Of a stretch of DNA of 64,000 nucleotides, positions 47,624-59,300 are shown piece after piece. Origin of the DNA: Lindgomyces ingoldianus (lineage: Eukaryota > Ascomycota > Dothideomycetes > Pleosporales > Lindgomycetaceae); contig NW_022985200.1 of assembly GCF_010093535.1 (NCBI RefSeq), positions 479,871 through 543,870 on the forward strand, written 5' to 3'. A model generated the notes under the pieces. The model saw only the letters and a list, made by a program, of their open reading frames with translations. It ran no database searches and was not told the DNA's origin. Every line of letters starts with the position of its first letter. Positions within the stretch are counted from its first letter, which is position 1. The position numbers and the translations under genes are program-made.

Positions 47624-49347
47624 GGGATGGGTGCATGGAGCAGATTGGTCTGGTAAGTGGAATTCTTTGAAACCGTTGTGGCGGGAGAGGTACTGACTTA
47701 AGGCGAAGTAAGTGACTGAGCACCATTGATCTCGGATTGATAAATTAGTCGGGGACGAGATCGTGCACAGCGATCGATCACTTCCCAGTGGACGCTGGAA
47801 TGGAAACAATCCCAGAGAAATTGTTATAGGGCGTTTGTCTTCTCTGATTTCATTTCTTCTTTCATCGCGGTCGCCGCAAGAGGCAACTCATCTTGTGCGA
47901 GTAGCGGGGTGTTCAGAGGCGAAAAAGGGAAAAGGCTTGGTACAATGTTAAGTAGGAAGAATTTCTATTCAAATAATTGCCCAGTTGTTATAATTTGCAG
48001 TTGAAATTCGATTGTAGTGACGTGGGTAGTGGATTGTTTGTGGAGATGGGAGAGACTAACCAAAATCAAGGGACTCCGAAAGATTTCAGTTCGGTACTCG
48101 TCAAGCCCTCATTATCCAGAAGTTGATATGGATCTCCTCGACTACATGAAGTGGCTCAGACGCCTTAAATACGGTCAATTTTGTGCAGTTCAAGCTGTGG
48201 ATAGCTCTCAATGATATTTAGAAATAGTACGTTGAATTGAGTCTCGAGTGACACCAATTCCACTCTTAGAGAGTTTCCAAATCCAGGCTTTCGGAAGACT
48301 AAGTACGCTGATACGATAGCGTGCGGTTTGGTAAGTGTCATCGGAAATAACATTCGTCTTTTTCCAGGCTACCACGGCCCTGTCATACCGAATAGCTTCC
48401 ATGGGCCCTCTCATAATGGTAAATATAAATCACTATACTCTTTCCACTATAATTGCTAGATTCCCTTCTCTAATTTCAACATGGAGTGTGGAAATCAATT
48501 GTCCCATACACCTGATGCCCGCGACTCCCGTCTCTGCTTACGCAAAACACGCTGAGATACACTGTCAGAAGCTAACGATGCTAGAGCTGTGACCTCGCAA
48601 AGTGGGGCGAGACCTACCAGTACTGTCTTAGAATGACAAGTGATCCGCAGAGCGGGCATTATGAAGTATTTAAGCCAGATCCTGCTTGTACTCTGGTTTC
48701 CGTCGTTTCCGTCAGGTATAGCGTCTGCAATAACTTAGAGTGCATTTCTTGGGCTACGAACTGCTCCTAGGGTCGTATGGGAAATTGTTCCATATGGCCT
48801 CACCGAGCTCCGATATCTGCCTACTTAGGTTGTTCTAGAGTGCGTCTCTCTTCTTCAGTAGACTGGCGAGTTCGGTAATGCAAACACAACCAGCTCTCCC
48901 TGACCTAGTGCAACGGCCGGTCAGCTATGTTTAGCGAATTCAACTCATAAGATTCTGTCTAGCCTAGTAAATTTGGAATAGCAGTGTGTGTTGTGGTTGC
49001 TGTCGTAGTATCACTCACTTATCATAGCGCTCTGCTATTTTTAAAAAAATTTCATGAGACTGTGCTCCCGCTTTTGATCCTTGCGGCTGACCGTCTTGAA
49101 AATGGAGTAAATATAGTGGTTTATGAAGCCTATTTTTCAGGTTTGCAAAGAAAATCCTCTGTGCGTGGTAGTGGAGTGAAAGGCAAACAGTGAAAGCCGC
49201 TTCTAGTGTGGTTACACAGTAATGGCACTGTAACGAAACTCCATCACCTCCAGCCTATTGCCTTTGCGGCGCGATTTTGAATCCCGCCGCACTTGAAGTT
49301 TCTCTAACCTCTGTGCAGCCTCCACCAACGACAGCCCGCCCACCACT
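47624..49347. other. Intergenic, no gene seen
   Basis: Only short overlapping open stretches (up to 85 codons) with no motifs or splice-linked partners. Confidence 0.5.
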
Positions 49348-50783
49348 ATGTCGGACAATCGTCTCGATCAAGAGTGGGTTCGCGAGGAGCTCATTCCTTT
49401 CCTTGCGCGGGTCTGGGGCAAGCGTCAAGACTGTGCTATTAGATATGACTGGACAGAAGATGTTCATCGCGCTGAAGATCAAGTTAACAGCATCGTAAGC
49501 GGGCCTAGGATCTAGCTCGGGAACATTTTGCACTTGCTGACATGATTGCGGCAGCGCGACTATGATAACAGTGCATACACTGTCGAGCGCCTCCGCCAAG
49601 CTCTCTATATCCCAGGAGTAATTTACGCGCACCCAGGAAGTCAAGTGTATGCTGTTGCTCAAGACATCGGCTTGTCTATCGCTATATTCGTCCGGTATGC
49701 GCTGACCTATGGCGGGTATCAGTTAGCGACGCTGGATCATACTTGGAACCCAAGTGTGGTCCAAGGTGCAATGGAGTTGAGGAAGTCTGGTAGAGATGTG
49801 CCGTTGATACACATGGATCCGAAGTAGGCGACTTTTTGGGGAGGCTATTAAGATTTGCGCCGCTGACTCGGACTATAAGTACTGCTCCACTGTCTCCAGT
49901 CTTAGGGGATAGCGTTCCTGGTTCTGTCGGTTTCGGAAAGTCTATGCAATCTACATATTCGGAAAAAAATCGACAGCTTGCGGTGCATGCAAGATCCGGC
50001 CCCGCTGCCGTGCATTCAGCTCAAAAACGCGGTGGTGACTGGTGGTCGTTCGTAGGCACTGACCAGGGCGGGTTAGGGAGTTTCTATCCTGCATATTCTT
50101 CATCAGCACCACCCCCAGGTCCCGCTATTGGGGATTTCTCCGGCGTGTTGGCTAGGTTTTCGCCTATGCTCTCATTAAGTCAACCTCGTCAAGTATCTTG
50201 GGACATCCCGGATGGAAGCAGGTACTACGGTTCGTACAACGGGTATTCTAAGTCCTCCCATGGCCCTGTCCATCCTCGTGGGTGTGGTAAGGGCTCTCGT
50301 TGGAAGAATAAGGCTTCAGAGACAGCGATGGGAGCTCAGAGCCGCATCTCCAGCTCCTGGTCTGCTCACCACCATCATTGGGCTTGGCCATGTATGACAT
50401 CTGGGCCAGCCTTGCCTACTAGTCAAGCTTACTATTCTATTACCGGTACAGTGGGTTCCTACGAAACACAGCAGGGTTCCATGGTGCCCCCATATGCGGC
50501 AGGACGAATTAACGCCAGCGTATCACAACGTCAAGGTGGACATCGTTCTGGCCAGGTCAACGGCAGTAGACCCTGTGCGTACTCAGGTATGCCCGGTGCT
50601 CACTTCAATATCAACCGCGACATTTCCAGCCCTTCCACCGCCAGCAGTTTTCATACAGCTTCAAGTGTAGGGTCCGCTCTCCGCGCTGAGGCTTCAGAAT
50701 ATGTCCCCAAGACTGGTTTGCGAGGTACAGCATCCGAGTTCCATCCTAGCGCTAAATCCCGCAACAAATCGATCGAAAAATAG
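49348..50783 (+). CDS. Orphan protein, 439 residues, with Gly/Ser/Tyr-rich C-terminal region
   Basis: Three exons: 49348-49494, 49555-49823 and 49880-50783; 1320 nt. All joins are GT-AG and phase-consistent; the second intron (56 bp) has a GCTGAC branch-like site and acceptor TATAAG. The first about 135 residues (MSDNRLDQEWVREELIPFLA...) look folded and include AHPGSQVYAVAQDIGLSIAIF and a WNPSVVQGAMELRKSGRDVPL segment. The remainder is disordered and rich in Gly, Ser, Tyr, Pro and His (for example GSRYYGSYNGYSKSSHG and SAHHHHWAWP). Such composition is common in condensate-forming or RNA-associated proteins, but I recognise no family and infer no function. Confidence 0.6.
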
Positions 50784-51831
50784 GGTTCTGACGTGATTTG
50801 ATGGAACTTGGTTTAATTTGAAGAACCTCTAGATAACATGATTAGACGGCTTTGTCGGCGGTTGGAGGAATTCCTTTGAAAGCGATGTGCTAGAAAGAAG
50901 AGAAAGTATGAGCCCTTTGCGAACACTTCGGTAGACCTATAGGTGATTAATGTGCATGAACCTCTCCTCGCTTCATATGGATTGTTATGGTGTGTAGTGC
51001 GAGCTTCGCTTTGGCGGGGGTACGACATCGATGTTAAGGTGCTATGAACTCGACCAGTTTTAGGCTCGTGGCTGATAATGACTCCGCTGAGGGCCCTGAG
51101 AACAATCTTCGTCTGGTTGTTTTACTGACCTCATTCCCTTCCCTCTTCTTCACACTCATCACAATCCAAAATCTAACCCACCAATCTAACCCGTGCCTTC
51201 TCACCTATCTAATTCAGGAAGTGTTAATGAGGAGAGCGAGGAAGGCATATACAACTTGACATTCCCCATGTGATGTTTCAATTTTGTACATACCAACTCT
51301 AATATAACGGTTGGCAAATCTTCCTCATATTCCCTTTTGATTATATGATCTGCTTTTATCAATTCAACATTTTGTGGATTAGGCAAAGCGATTGGGTTGT
51401 TTCATTACGTGATTCTCCGCTTGCTTTGGGTAATATCACTGAAGTTACTTCATTCATATTCTACGTTCTTGGAATCACTTTAGTCTACAGAACCTATATA
51501 TAGTGCCTAGATATCGTCCTGGTGCGCAATTTACCAATTTCCTTCAAGGCAATGCGGATGCTGTCATTCTTAGTCAATCAACTTGTGCGATTACCGAGGA
51601 ATCGGCCTTGATGAACGATCGTTGAAAGTGTTCAGTGCTATTGAAAGAATGAATCGTTAAACAAGATCTATAAAGAGGGCTAGTAAAGCCGTCCCCAAAT
51701 AAGAGTATCTCCCCGATGCCCCTATGCACGTACACGATGACACTCATCCGACCCCATCATTCCACCAAAGGAGAGAAATAAAAGTGGCACGGTGTCTTCA
51801 AATGTTCAACTTTTTGCCTTACTAGACCCGT
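50784..51831. other. Intergenic, no gene seen
   Basis: No recognisable coding content; short frames only. Confidence 0.5.
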
Positions 51832-52104
51832 ATGAGCGGAGCTTGCTTGATTTCATCATTGATGTTGCTACTTATTTATCCCATCCACGATACCATGTGT
51901 ACATTCTTAGACATCAGGGACCTTCTCGGCCTCTTTAAGGCTTCCAAGCAATGTTGTTGCATCTATTCGGAAACGCTTAAGCAGCAGTGGAATATAGATA
52001 CGAAGCTATCCAGATATTTTGTAAGTCTAATCCAATTCCGTTGCGTGTATGCTCAGCTCGACTTCCTGATTGGCGGAGGCTTTGCTGTGGAGATCTTTTC
52101 ATGA
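51832..52104 (+). pseudogene. Fragment resembling the N-terminus of a fungal F-box-like protein
   Basis: A 90-codon frame reads FLDIRDLLGLFKASKQCC then YSETLKQQWNIDTKLSRYF. This resembles the start of a large fungal family in which a short F-box-like helix pair is followed by a W-N-I-N-x-x-L-x-R-F segment and then an ISGSFALQFF strand. Here IGGGFAVEIF near the end could be that strand. The frame stops directly after it, and coding-like residues continue in other frames to about 52340. A GTAAGT...CAG pair at 52021-52056 could be an intron but is only 36 bp. Probably a decayed family member; confidence is low because the resemblance is from memory of the family pattern. Confidence 0.3.
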
Positions 52105-52970
52105 TCAAGCCTCCTTAGTGATACGAGAGCGGACAACTTTATCTAACTGCAGGCCAAGCAGGGAGATGGTTCTACTTGGGTATTTAAATACCTTTAGAAT
52201 GAAGGATACGCAAAATCGTTGTTGCCTAGATAGGTGTGACAGGCGAAAGCAAGACTCGCTCAGTGTGAAAACCTTGGTGAATGCATTCGATGATCCCTTG
52301 AATTGCACAATTTGGACAATGAGTAAATGGCTGACTTTATAACAGCAGGTCTGGACGTACAGCAAAGTAACACCTCATCTTAGAAGCGAGCGCATAGTTG
52401 ACGTCTGGTGGTCGATGACACACCTCCCATCTATGCATTCTTAGACGCGATGAGCCGTACCTGCCCGCTCAACTTCATGAATTAGAACAAAGCCTATCAG
52501 CCACATACCCGTTAGTGAATGAAGTTCAATGTTGTAATACTAGTGGTGCACAGATGCAAGAGTTACTGGAATTTTGGAGACAAGCGGAAACCGTAAGAAG
52601 AAACAAAATCCTTTGGTTTGGAATGACGTTTTGTTGTACCTGTGGGAGCCATAACCCAAGTCCCGCCACTGGATTATTCCATCGCGATAATGATACGGTT
52701 GTTGTATCAAGCTTGTAGTGTATTTAGCTTAAGTATATCTGACAGTGTCTATGATGATGAAGTAGCGAGGGGTTTGAAGAGTGAGTGGATGTTGGATTAG
52801 CCGCCCGACCCCTTCCAACACAGTATTTAACAGGATCGCTTAACGGCCAATAATTACTTTGCCTCCCACGAATCCTTCTGGTATGGTTGGATATCCGGAG
52901 TTATTTGACTACACCAAAAATTTTACATATATATCTTTTATACTTTTAAAAATACTATAATTGAGCAACC
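52105..52970. other. Intergenic, possible remains of the preceding pseudogene
   Basis: Short frames at 52070-52342 and 52515-52718 (plus) may be downstream debris of the F-box-like relic. The last 60 bp before the tRNA are very A/T-rich. Confidence 0.4.
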
Positions 52971-53099
52971 GGGAGTGTGGCCGAGCGGTTATGGCGCTAG
53001 CTTCAGGTGCTAGTATCGCAAGATGCGTGGGTTCGAGTGAGTTGTTTGGTTGCAAACGTATGTTCAATTATTAATATTGTATAGATCCCACCGCTCTCA
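52971..53099 (+). tRNA. tRNA-Leu(CAG) split by a 48-bp intron-like insert in the T-loop
   Basis: The acceptor stem GGGAGTG pairs with CGCTCTC (53092-53098), followed by discriminator A at 53099. The D-arm reads TGGCCGAGCGG (box A). The anticodon stem CTAGC/GCTAG encloses TTCAGGT with anticodon CAG. A long variable arm (TATCGCAAGATGC) is as expected for leucine. The T-stem GTGGG/CCCAC is perfect, but its loop TTCGA|AT is interrupted at 53037-53084. Removing those 48 bases gives a normal 81-nt tRNA-Leu. The insert begins GTGAGT and ends TATAG with ATTAAT near the end, the layout of a spliceosomal intron, and sits where no nuclear tRNA intron belongs (they lie at 37/38). No intron is present at 37/38. 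T-runs downstream could terminate Pol III. Confidence 0.85.
53037..53084 (+). other. 48-bp intron-like insertion within tRNA-Leu T-loop
   Basis: Starts GTGAGT, ends TATAG, A/T-rich, with ATTATTAATA 10-20 bp before the end as a possible branch region. It splits the box B promoter: GGTTCGAATCC in the spliced form becomes GGTTCGAGTGA in the gene. Its size and ends match the spliceosomal introns of neighbouring protein genes (48-62 bp) and not the short tRNA introns cut by the tRNA endonuclease. Confidence 0.8.
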
Positions 53100-53726
53100 A
53101 CATTTTTTTGGCAATTTTTTTTTAGTTCCGTAACCAGATCTCTTTTTGTTGAGTTCAATAAAGCGAATCTCTGTGCATGCCAAAGTGGAAATGAGGGGTA
53201 AGCACAGCTCGGCCACCTGACCTATGCATTATCATCTTTTTGGTATTCTAGACAGTTTCTATTAGAGACGGAATGCACTCAGGTGCCAAGCCATCTACTA
53301 GCGGCCTCCCCAGCGTGTTTCCTCTTCCATCTCCAGAAAATTATTTGGCCTCCACTCTCTTCATTTAACGGAGCAAGCTAGAAAGGGACATTAGCTTTGG
53401 GAACCCAGGGGCAAGGTTCAGGAACGGTGCATGACCAATGCACGTGAGCCAATACGACACGCGAAGGCTGAGGCTTGGCCTCCATCTTAGCAGACCTCAT
53501 CCATTCAAAAGCTGACGCTCACCCGGCCCAATTGAGCTGTCAAACTGCTCAGACCCTGGGAACGAGGACGCAGAATTACGACATCGGGTCCATGGTCGGC
53601 ACATAACATTTTTCCTCGCCGCTCTCTGGAAGAGCGGCTTCCTTTACCTTTCCCTGGCGTCTCATCCCTCGAGGCGCCGCTCTTATCCTCGGGATTTGGA
53701 GTTGATTTTGATCTGAGCGACGCACG
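53100..53726. other. Intergenic, promoter region of GH76 gene
   Basis: No gene seen. It carries T-runs right after the tRNA and otherwise ordinary sequence leading to the GH76 start. Confidence 0.5.
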
Positions 53727-55835
53727 ATGGTGATTTTTCGAATCGCGGGCATAGGGCGACGGGCCTGGGCCTTTGTGCTGTTGCTCTCAATTTTTGCTAC
53801 TCTTGCTTTTGCACTGCAGAGTGAAGGCCGTCCTTACGGTGAGAGCTCCGTCCCCCCCCTCAGCCTTCTAGCTGTGTACTCACAACTTTCACTTATAGGC
53901 TACGACTCGGGTCACGAGACTGGCTACGAGACTGAAAACCAAAACGTCCTCCATCCTATTCGTCCCATCGGCTCTGGCCAGCGACTCCCCGAACCCAAAT
54001 CATATAATTCATACCTGAAAGGCCAGTATGGAGGTTCCCCCTTCTCCCCCTCAGCCGTTACAAACGCACTCCAAGAATTGCACGCGGCGCTCTCCACAAT
54101 GCAAACCTTCTATTTCAGCCTCTGGCTTGGAAAATGGACAACAGCTATCGACTGGACCGCTGCCATAATGGGCACCCACGTCTCCGCAGCCTTATCCTCG
54201 CTCTCACATTCCCTACCATACACAATGCCTGGCACCTTTGATAAAGACCGAAAACTCGACGTTGAAGCGCAAATGATCGAAAACGAAATAAACAAATACT
54301 TCACGCAAAGCATAACTTATTTCTTCGGTGAAGACCATTTCGCTATCCGCAACCAAGCCTACGACGACATGTTATGGGTAGTCCTCGGTTGGCTGGAAGG
54401 CATACAATTCATAAACGGCCATTCGGAGATGCACTACCCACTCTCGTCTGACCGCGCACAGGGCGAATCCGAATGGCATGGTCGACAATTCGCCCCGGCG
54501 TTCGCACACCGCGCGCGCATATTCTACGAACTTGCGTCGAAAGGTTGGGACTGGAAATTGTGTGGCGGAGGTATGAATTGGAATCCACATACACGATTGC
54601 CATATAAAAATGCGATTACAAATGAGCTTTTTATTTCGGCGAGTATTGGCATGTACCTCCATTTTACCGGCGATACGAATTGTTCTCCCTTTATGGGTGC
54701 AGGGGATAATAAAGACGACCCTGGTTGGAAGAAACTCCGGAGCCAGGAACGAGGGGATGATGAGGGTTGCGATTACGGAGTGCCTAGAGCGACGTATGAT
54801 CCAATATATCTATCTGCTGCTATCAATGGCTACAAGTGGCTTAAGGACAGTGGGATGAAGAATACGCATGGTTTGTATGTCGACGGATTTCATATTAAAG
54901 ACTATGGCAAGAATAATAGTATCGGGACTGGGAAATGCGATGAACGAAACGAAATGGTATACACATACAACCAAGGCGTTCTCCTCTCCGGGTTACGAGG
55001 ATTGTGGGAAGGTACAGGACGCGTAGAGTATCTCGAAGATGCACACGAACTCATCCGAAACGTTATTCGGGCGACAGGGTGGACGGACACGAAAATATCA
55101 CCTTCGGTATCCTTCTCACTAGCCGAACATGACACCAAATCACACCACGACGGGCCCCTTTCCGAGCCTGAGTCCGGATCCCCCTCCCCCGAGAACGAGT
55201 CTGCATCTACAACCCAATGGTCAGGCCTTGGCAGTCATGGCATCCTAACTGAGCTCTGTGATCCCTACGGCACATGTTCCCAAAACGGCCAAACCTTCAA
55301 AGGAATCTTCTTCCACCATCTGACAACCTTCTGCGCACCGCTACCAACATCCGCAGCTATGCCTGGAAAAACATTCTTCGCGTCAAAGGTTACGGCTGCT
55401 CTGCATAAACGGAGTTGTGGGGAGTATGCGGCGTGGGTCGTGTTGAATGCGCAGAAGGCGATGGGGACGCGGGATACGAGGGGCAGATTTGGGACGTGGT
55501 GGGGTGCGCCGAGTGGAATCGTGGGTATGAGGGTGGATGATGAGGGGGAGAGGGAGAAGTTTCATAGGACGTTGATTCGGAAGGGGATGAGCCATGTTCT
55601 TCCACTCAATGCTATGGATTATAGAAACCATCCTTCGACGCTATTACGCGACGAACAGACGGAAGGCGAACCGAACATTGACATCACCGGAATGAAAGAA
55701 CAAGACTTCAACAGTGGAAACCGGGATCTAAACGATAGGGGACGAGGACGCACGGTCGAGACCCAGGGAGGTGGTGTCGCTGTTGTGCGGGCTATGTGGG
55801 AGTTTCTGCGGAACTATGACAACGATGATGAGTAA
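53727..55835 (+). CDS. Secreted GH76-type glycoside hydrolase (alpha-1,6-mannanase-like)
   Basis: Probably two exons, 53727-53838 and 53899-55835, 683 codons including stop (682 residues), with a 60-bp intron (GTGAGA...TATAG) whose removal gives EGRPYGYDSGHETGYE. Because the intron is a multiple of three and has no stop, an unspliced transcript also reads through (702 residues). The N-terminus (RRAWAFVLLLSIFATLAFA) is a signal peptide. The (alpha/alpha)6-barrel family is shown by NQAYDDMLWVVLGWLEG, with the Asp-Asp pair that is catalytic in GH76, then FELFISASIGMY-like ITNELFISASIGMYLH, YLSAAINGYKWL and the strongly conserved YTYNQGVLLSGLRGLW. GH76 enzymes act on alpha-1,6-mannan and the Dcw1/Dfg5 branch on GPI-anchor glycans for wall linkage; no GPI signal is visible here. 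Length exceeds the usual 450 or so because of Ser/Pro/Glu-rich inserts. Confidence 0.88.
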   Translation: MVIFRIAGIGRRAWAFVLLLSIFATLAFALQSEGRPYGESSVPPLSLLAVYSQLSLIGYDSGHETGYETENQNVLHPIRPIGSGQRLPEPKSYNSYLKGQYGGSPFSPSAVTNALQELHAALSTMQTFYFSLWLGKWTTAIDWTAAIMGTHVSAALSSLSHSLPYTMPGTFDKDRKLDVEAQMIENEINKYFTQSITYFFGEDHFAIRNQAYDDMLWVVLGWLEGIQFINGHSEMHYPLSSDRAQGESEWHGRQFAPAFAHRARIFYELASKGWDWKLCGGGMNWNPHTRLPYKNAITNELFISASIGMYLHFTGDTNCSPFMGAGDNKDDPGWKKLRSQERGDDEGCDYGVPRATYDPIYLSAAINGYKWLKDSGMKNTHGLYVDGFHIKDYGKNNSIGTGKCDERNEMVYTYNQGVLLSGLRGLWEGTGRVEYLEDAHELIRNVIRATGWTDTKISPSVSFSLAEHDTKSHHDGPLSEPESGSPSPENESASTTQWSGLGSHGILTELCDPYGTCSQNGQTFKGIFFHHLTTFCAPLPTSAAMPGKTFFASKVTAALHKRSCGEYAAWVVLNAQKAMGTRDTRGRFGTWWGAPSGIVGMRVDDEGEREKFHRTLIRKGMSHVLPLNAMDYRNHPSTLLRDEQTEGEPNIDITGMKEQDFNSGNRDLNDRGRGRTVETQGGGVAVVRAMWEFLRNYDNDDE

Positions 55836-56336
55836 GTGATGATGACGTATATATGTTACTACACTTGATATCCGGAGTCATGTTTCGTCGCATGCTTGTT
55901 TGCTTGCCATTCCCACATTTGGAGAAATATATCATATATCTCTCTATATTTCGTACCCTTTATTCTTATCCCACCTTGTTAGATTCTGCAAATCAAGTGA
56001 TATATTTGGACTTTAGCTGGCATCATGCTTTCTTTGCGGATGTGCGCTCAGCCTAGACCAAGGTTACCGGAATAGGTAGGCACACATCTCCTTCACTGTC
56101 TACCAAGAGCAATCGAATTTGGTTCCACGCCGCCGTCCCCGGAATCCTAGCCGCCATGCTACTGATATCTATATGCCTGCATTTGGTATACCACGCTATG
56201 CCACGGAAAACTACGCATACAAGTACGCGTGAAGAAAAGACATCCACCATCAACCCGGTCCCCAGTTCTACACGCTAACTTCCCTACCTGTCTTGTAGAA
56301 AAGTAGACCCCACCCCGTTCCCCCTGAAAAGCTCCA
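55836..56336. other. Convergent intergenic region
   Basis: Between the 3' ends of the GH76 gene (plus) and the KAP120 gene (minus). No gene seen. Confidence 0.6.
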
Positions 56337-59300
56337 TCACATAACTCCCAGCTCCCCAAAGCCTCTCAACACATCCTTATCCACTCTACTCAACCACTCC
56401 TCCTGAAACCGTTCGTCTCCACCCGCCGCCAAGATGGCTGCCTGCAAATGTTCTTTCACAAATTGAACGAGGTTAAGCCTATGCACGGGATCTGAGTAGA
56501 TGAGTTCACGCTTTCGGATATCCTCGGGGGCTTCTGGGTCGTTTGGTTGTGGGGGAAGAGGGTCCGGGGGCCAGTAGAGGGAGCTGTAGTGGGTTAGTCA
56601 GTGTTTGAATTTGGGAGTGGAGTGGTAAGGGAAGTGAATAAATAACATACTCCATGCTCCGATCATCCATGCCGTCCAACAACTCCCCCAACACATCCAT
56701 CCAAACCGCCATCAAACTCTGCAATCGCCCCAAAATCCACCCCTCACCCAATTCCAAAAACCTTGTCAAAACAAGACACATCAACTTTCGATTCGGCGCG
56801 TCTCCGATGTTTTCAATATGTCCAAACCACTCCTCCAACAACCACTCTAGCGTCCGCTCTACAGTCGCGGGCGCGCCAATTGTTGCCAGTGCTTCTAGTA
56901 AGACCCGTGGTGCCGCAAATCCAACCCGCGCTAGCACGACAAAATAATCCGTCTCGACAACGCCATCTACGGCTCGCGACGGTAACTCACGATACGGGCC
57001 ATGGGACTGGTGGTGTGTCCATGCGCCATGTAAACCTTCCATGACCTTTGCCAGAAACCCTGTGGAAAGGAGATCCCCAACGAGTACTTTAACAGCTTGA
57101 TCGCCGCCGAAGCCGTCGGCCCCGCGGATCACGCATTCCATGAGATGTGTTACCATGCCGTTGACTTCGGGTTTCAGGCTACCGAGGAGGTCCGCGAGAG
57201 CTTTGAGGAGCTCTTGTCGGAAGCTATCTGCGAGGACAGAGCCCGGGGCGAGCAGCAGATAAGCTTCTGTGATTTCGATGGCTTTGCGGAGGGTTTCATT
57301 GTCCATTGCAAAAAGGGGTATCAGAAACTTTAACAATTCAAGAAGTTCCGGGGGAGTTGGTTCGGGGGCAGAAGGCGTTTGCGCGAGTATCGAGGCCCAG
57401 AGATCGAGCGCGTCTTCGAGAAGGTAGACTTGGGTTTCGGAGCCGGGTTCGATTGCGGATTGGATGATGGGGAGGAACGAGACGTGGTAAGTGCGCGATT
57501 CGGCTTTCATGGCGTTTGTGAGGCGCGAGAGGATAGTTAGGATAGCTTGTTTCATTAGGTGTTGATCGCCGGATTCAGACCATAGAGGTGGGAGGAGGGA
57601 TATTATGCTGTTCGCGTAGGGGGTGATCTATTCGACATTAGCCAAACGGGTTTTTTTTTGAATCTATGATTTTTTAGACTTTGACATACGTGATGCTCAA
57701 GTCTCTCAACGGTGATACTGATTGTATTCAGCAACGCCATCTTCGTCTCCGGCAACTCCACCTCCTGCACCAACGCCATCAACCGATCCAGGATCTCTGG
57801 CGCATATGGCATGAAGTTCTTAGCTTTGAACTCCCACTCATCCGCAATATCTCGAAACTTTCTTCCTGCGGTGACCCGCACAACCTGGTCATTTAGAGGA
57901 TCATTCTTGTCTAGGAGATGTTGGTAGATCTGGTAAACGACAGGTTTCTTTACTTCGGATACTTTTATAGCGATCCACTGTGCTATGATGATTGCGATAC
58001 GGCGGCGGATAATGTTGAATCCCGTTTTCTGTTTCTGGGCTTCGGCAACGAGCGTGTTGGAGATGAAGGCATCAAAGTCGAGGTCATCAAGCAGGATGTC
58101 TGCTGCAAGTCCAACAGCCGTATACACCGAGTCTTTGAACAGCACATCCTCATTCTCCGGCGCTATCCATGTTAGCCCACACATCCCTTCCAATACAACG
58201 AGCAGACTTACTCGCAACCGAATAAAACACTTGCAGCAACGGCTGTATGATCAGTTCCTTGAAATTCTTCGCCAAATCCAAAAACAACTTCTCGGCACAG
58301 GGACGGATTGCAAACTCCCAATCCTCGCCCCCTTCCTCCATCTTCTCCCATTCATCCGGCTCCTCCTCCCACATCCTCAAATCACTCGGCCTGAAGACAA
58401 AGAACCTCGTCACGAGGGCGGATATCATTTCCCGAACAAGGTCATCTGTCAAGAGTTCGAGCTTGATTATCTGCACGGCACGACTTCGTTCTTCCTTCTC
58501 CTGTGGCTGTCGGTACCGAAAGGTTTGTTGTGGGTAGAACACCATTTTCACGCAGGCACGAACGAGGAGGAGGCCTTTGAGCCCGAGACGCTCGAGTATG
58601 GGAGCGTCATCTTCAGAATCGCCGTCGGTGCCAATCTGAGCATGATCTAGGGACTCTGAGCCCCAGGATTCTCCAAGCTTGGCTACGAGACTCCAGTAGT
58701 CGCGGACGAGGTCGATGGTGTTTGGCAACAAGACGAAGTCAGCGGGATGAGTTTGCGCCATGGCTAGATGAAACTTGGCGAGCTGCATGAGGTGTTTCTC
58801 GATAAGCCGTCGTACGCTCGGAGCCAACGGAGAGTCTTCTTGCATGGCATACCGAAGGAACTCTGCGAAGTGAGTTCTAGTCAGAGTCCAGAAAGCTTGA
58901 ACATCCTTGTCCCTGGCGGGGAAGTCGTATCCTGCGATGATTAGTCGTCGCAGCGCTTTTATGGCGAGCAGACTGTTATCGATATCCTCAAGAGCCCCAC
59001 CTTCGTCGTCTCCTCCATCTCGGAAGAAAGTCTGCCAGCTCTGCACTTTTTGGACATATATGTGGCCGAGGACGTTGAAGCTTTCGGGCGCGATGGTGCC
59101 TAGAACTGCCCTTGTCTTCATCATTCGGCCTGTAGATAGCTCTTTGATTATGTGGAGCATTATGAGCAGGGCACGTGGAAGGTGGAGGCGGTAGGCATTG
59201 GGGTCAGTAGACGAACGGAGGATTTGGAGGAGCAGTTGGAAGAGGTCTGGCCTACAAGTGATGAGCACTTGTTGCATAGATATTGGAAGTGGCGGCATAC

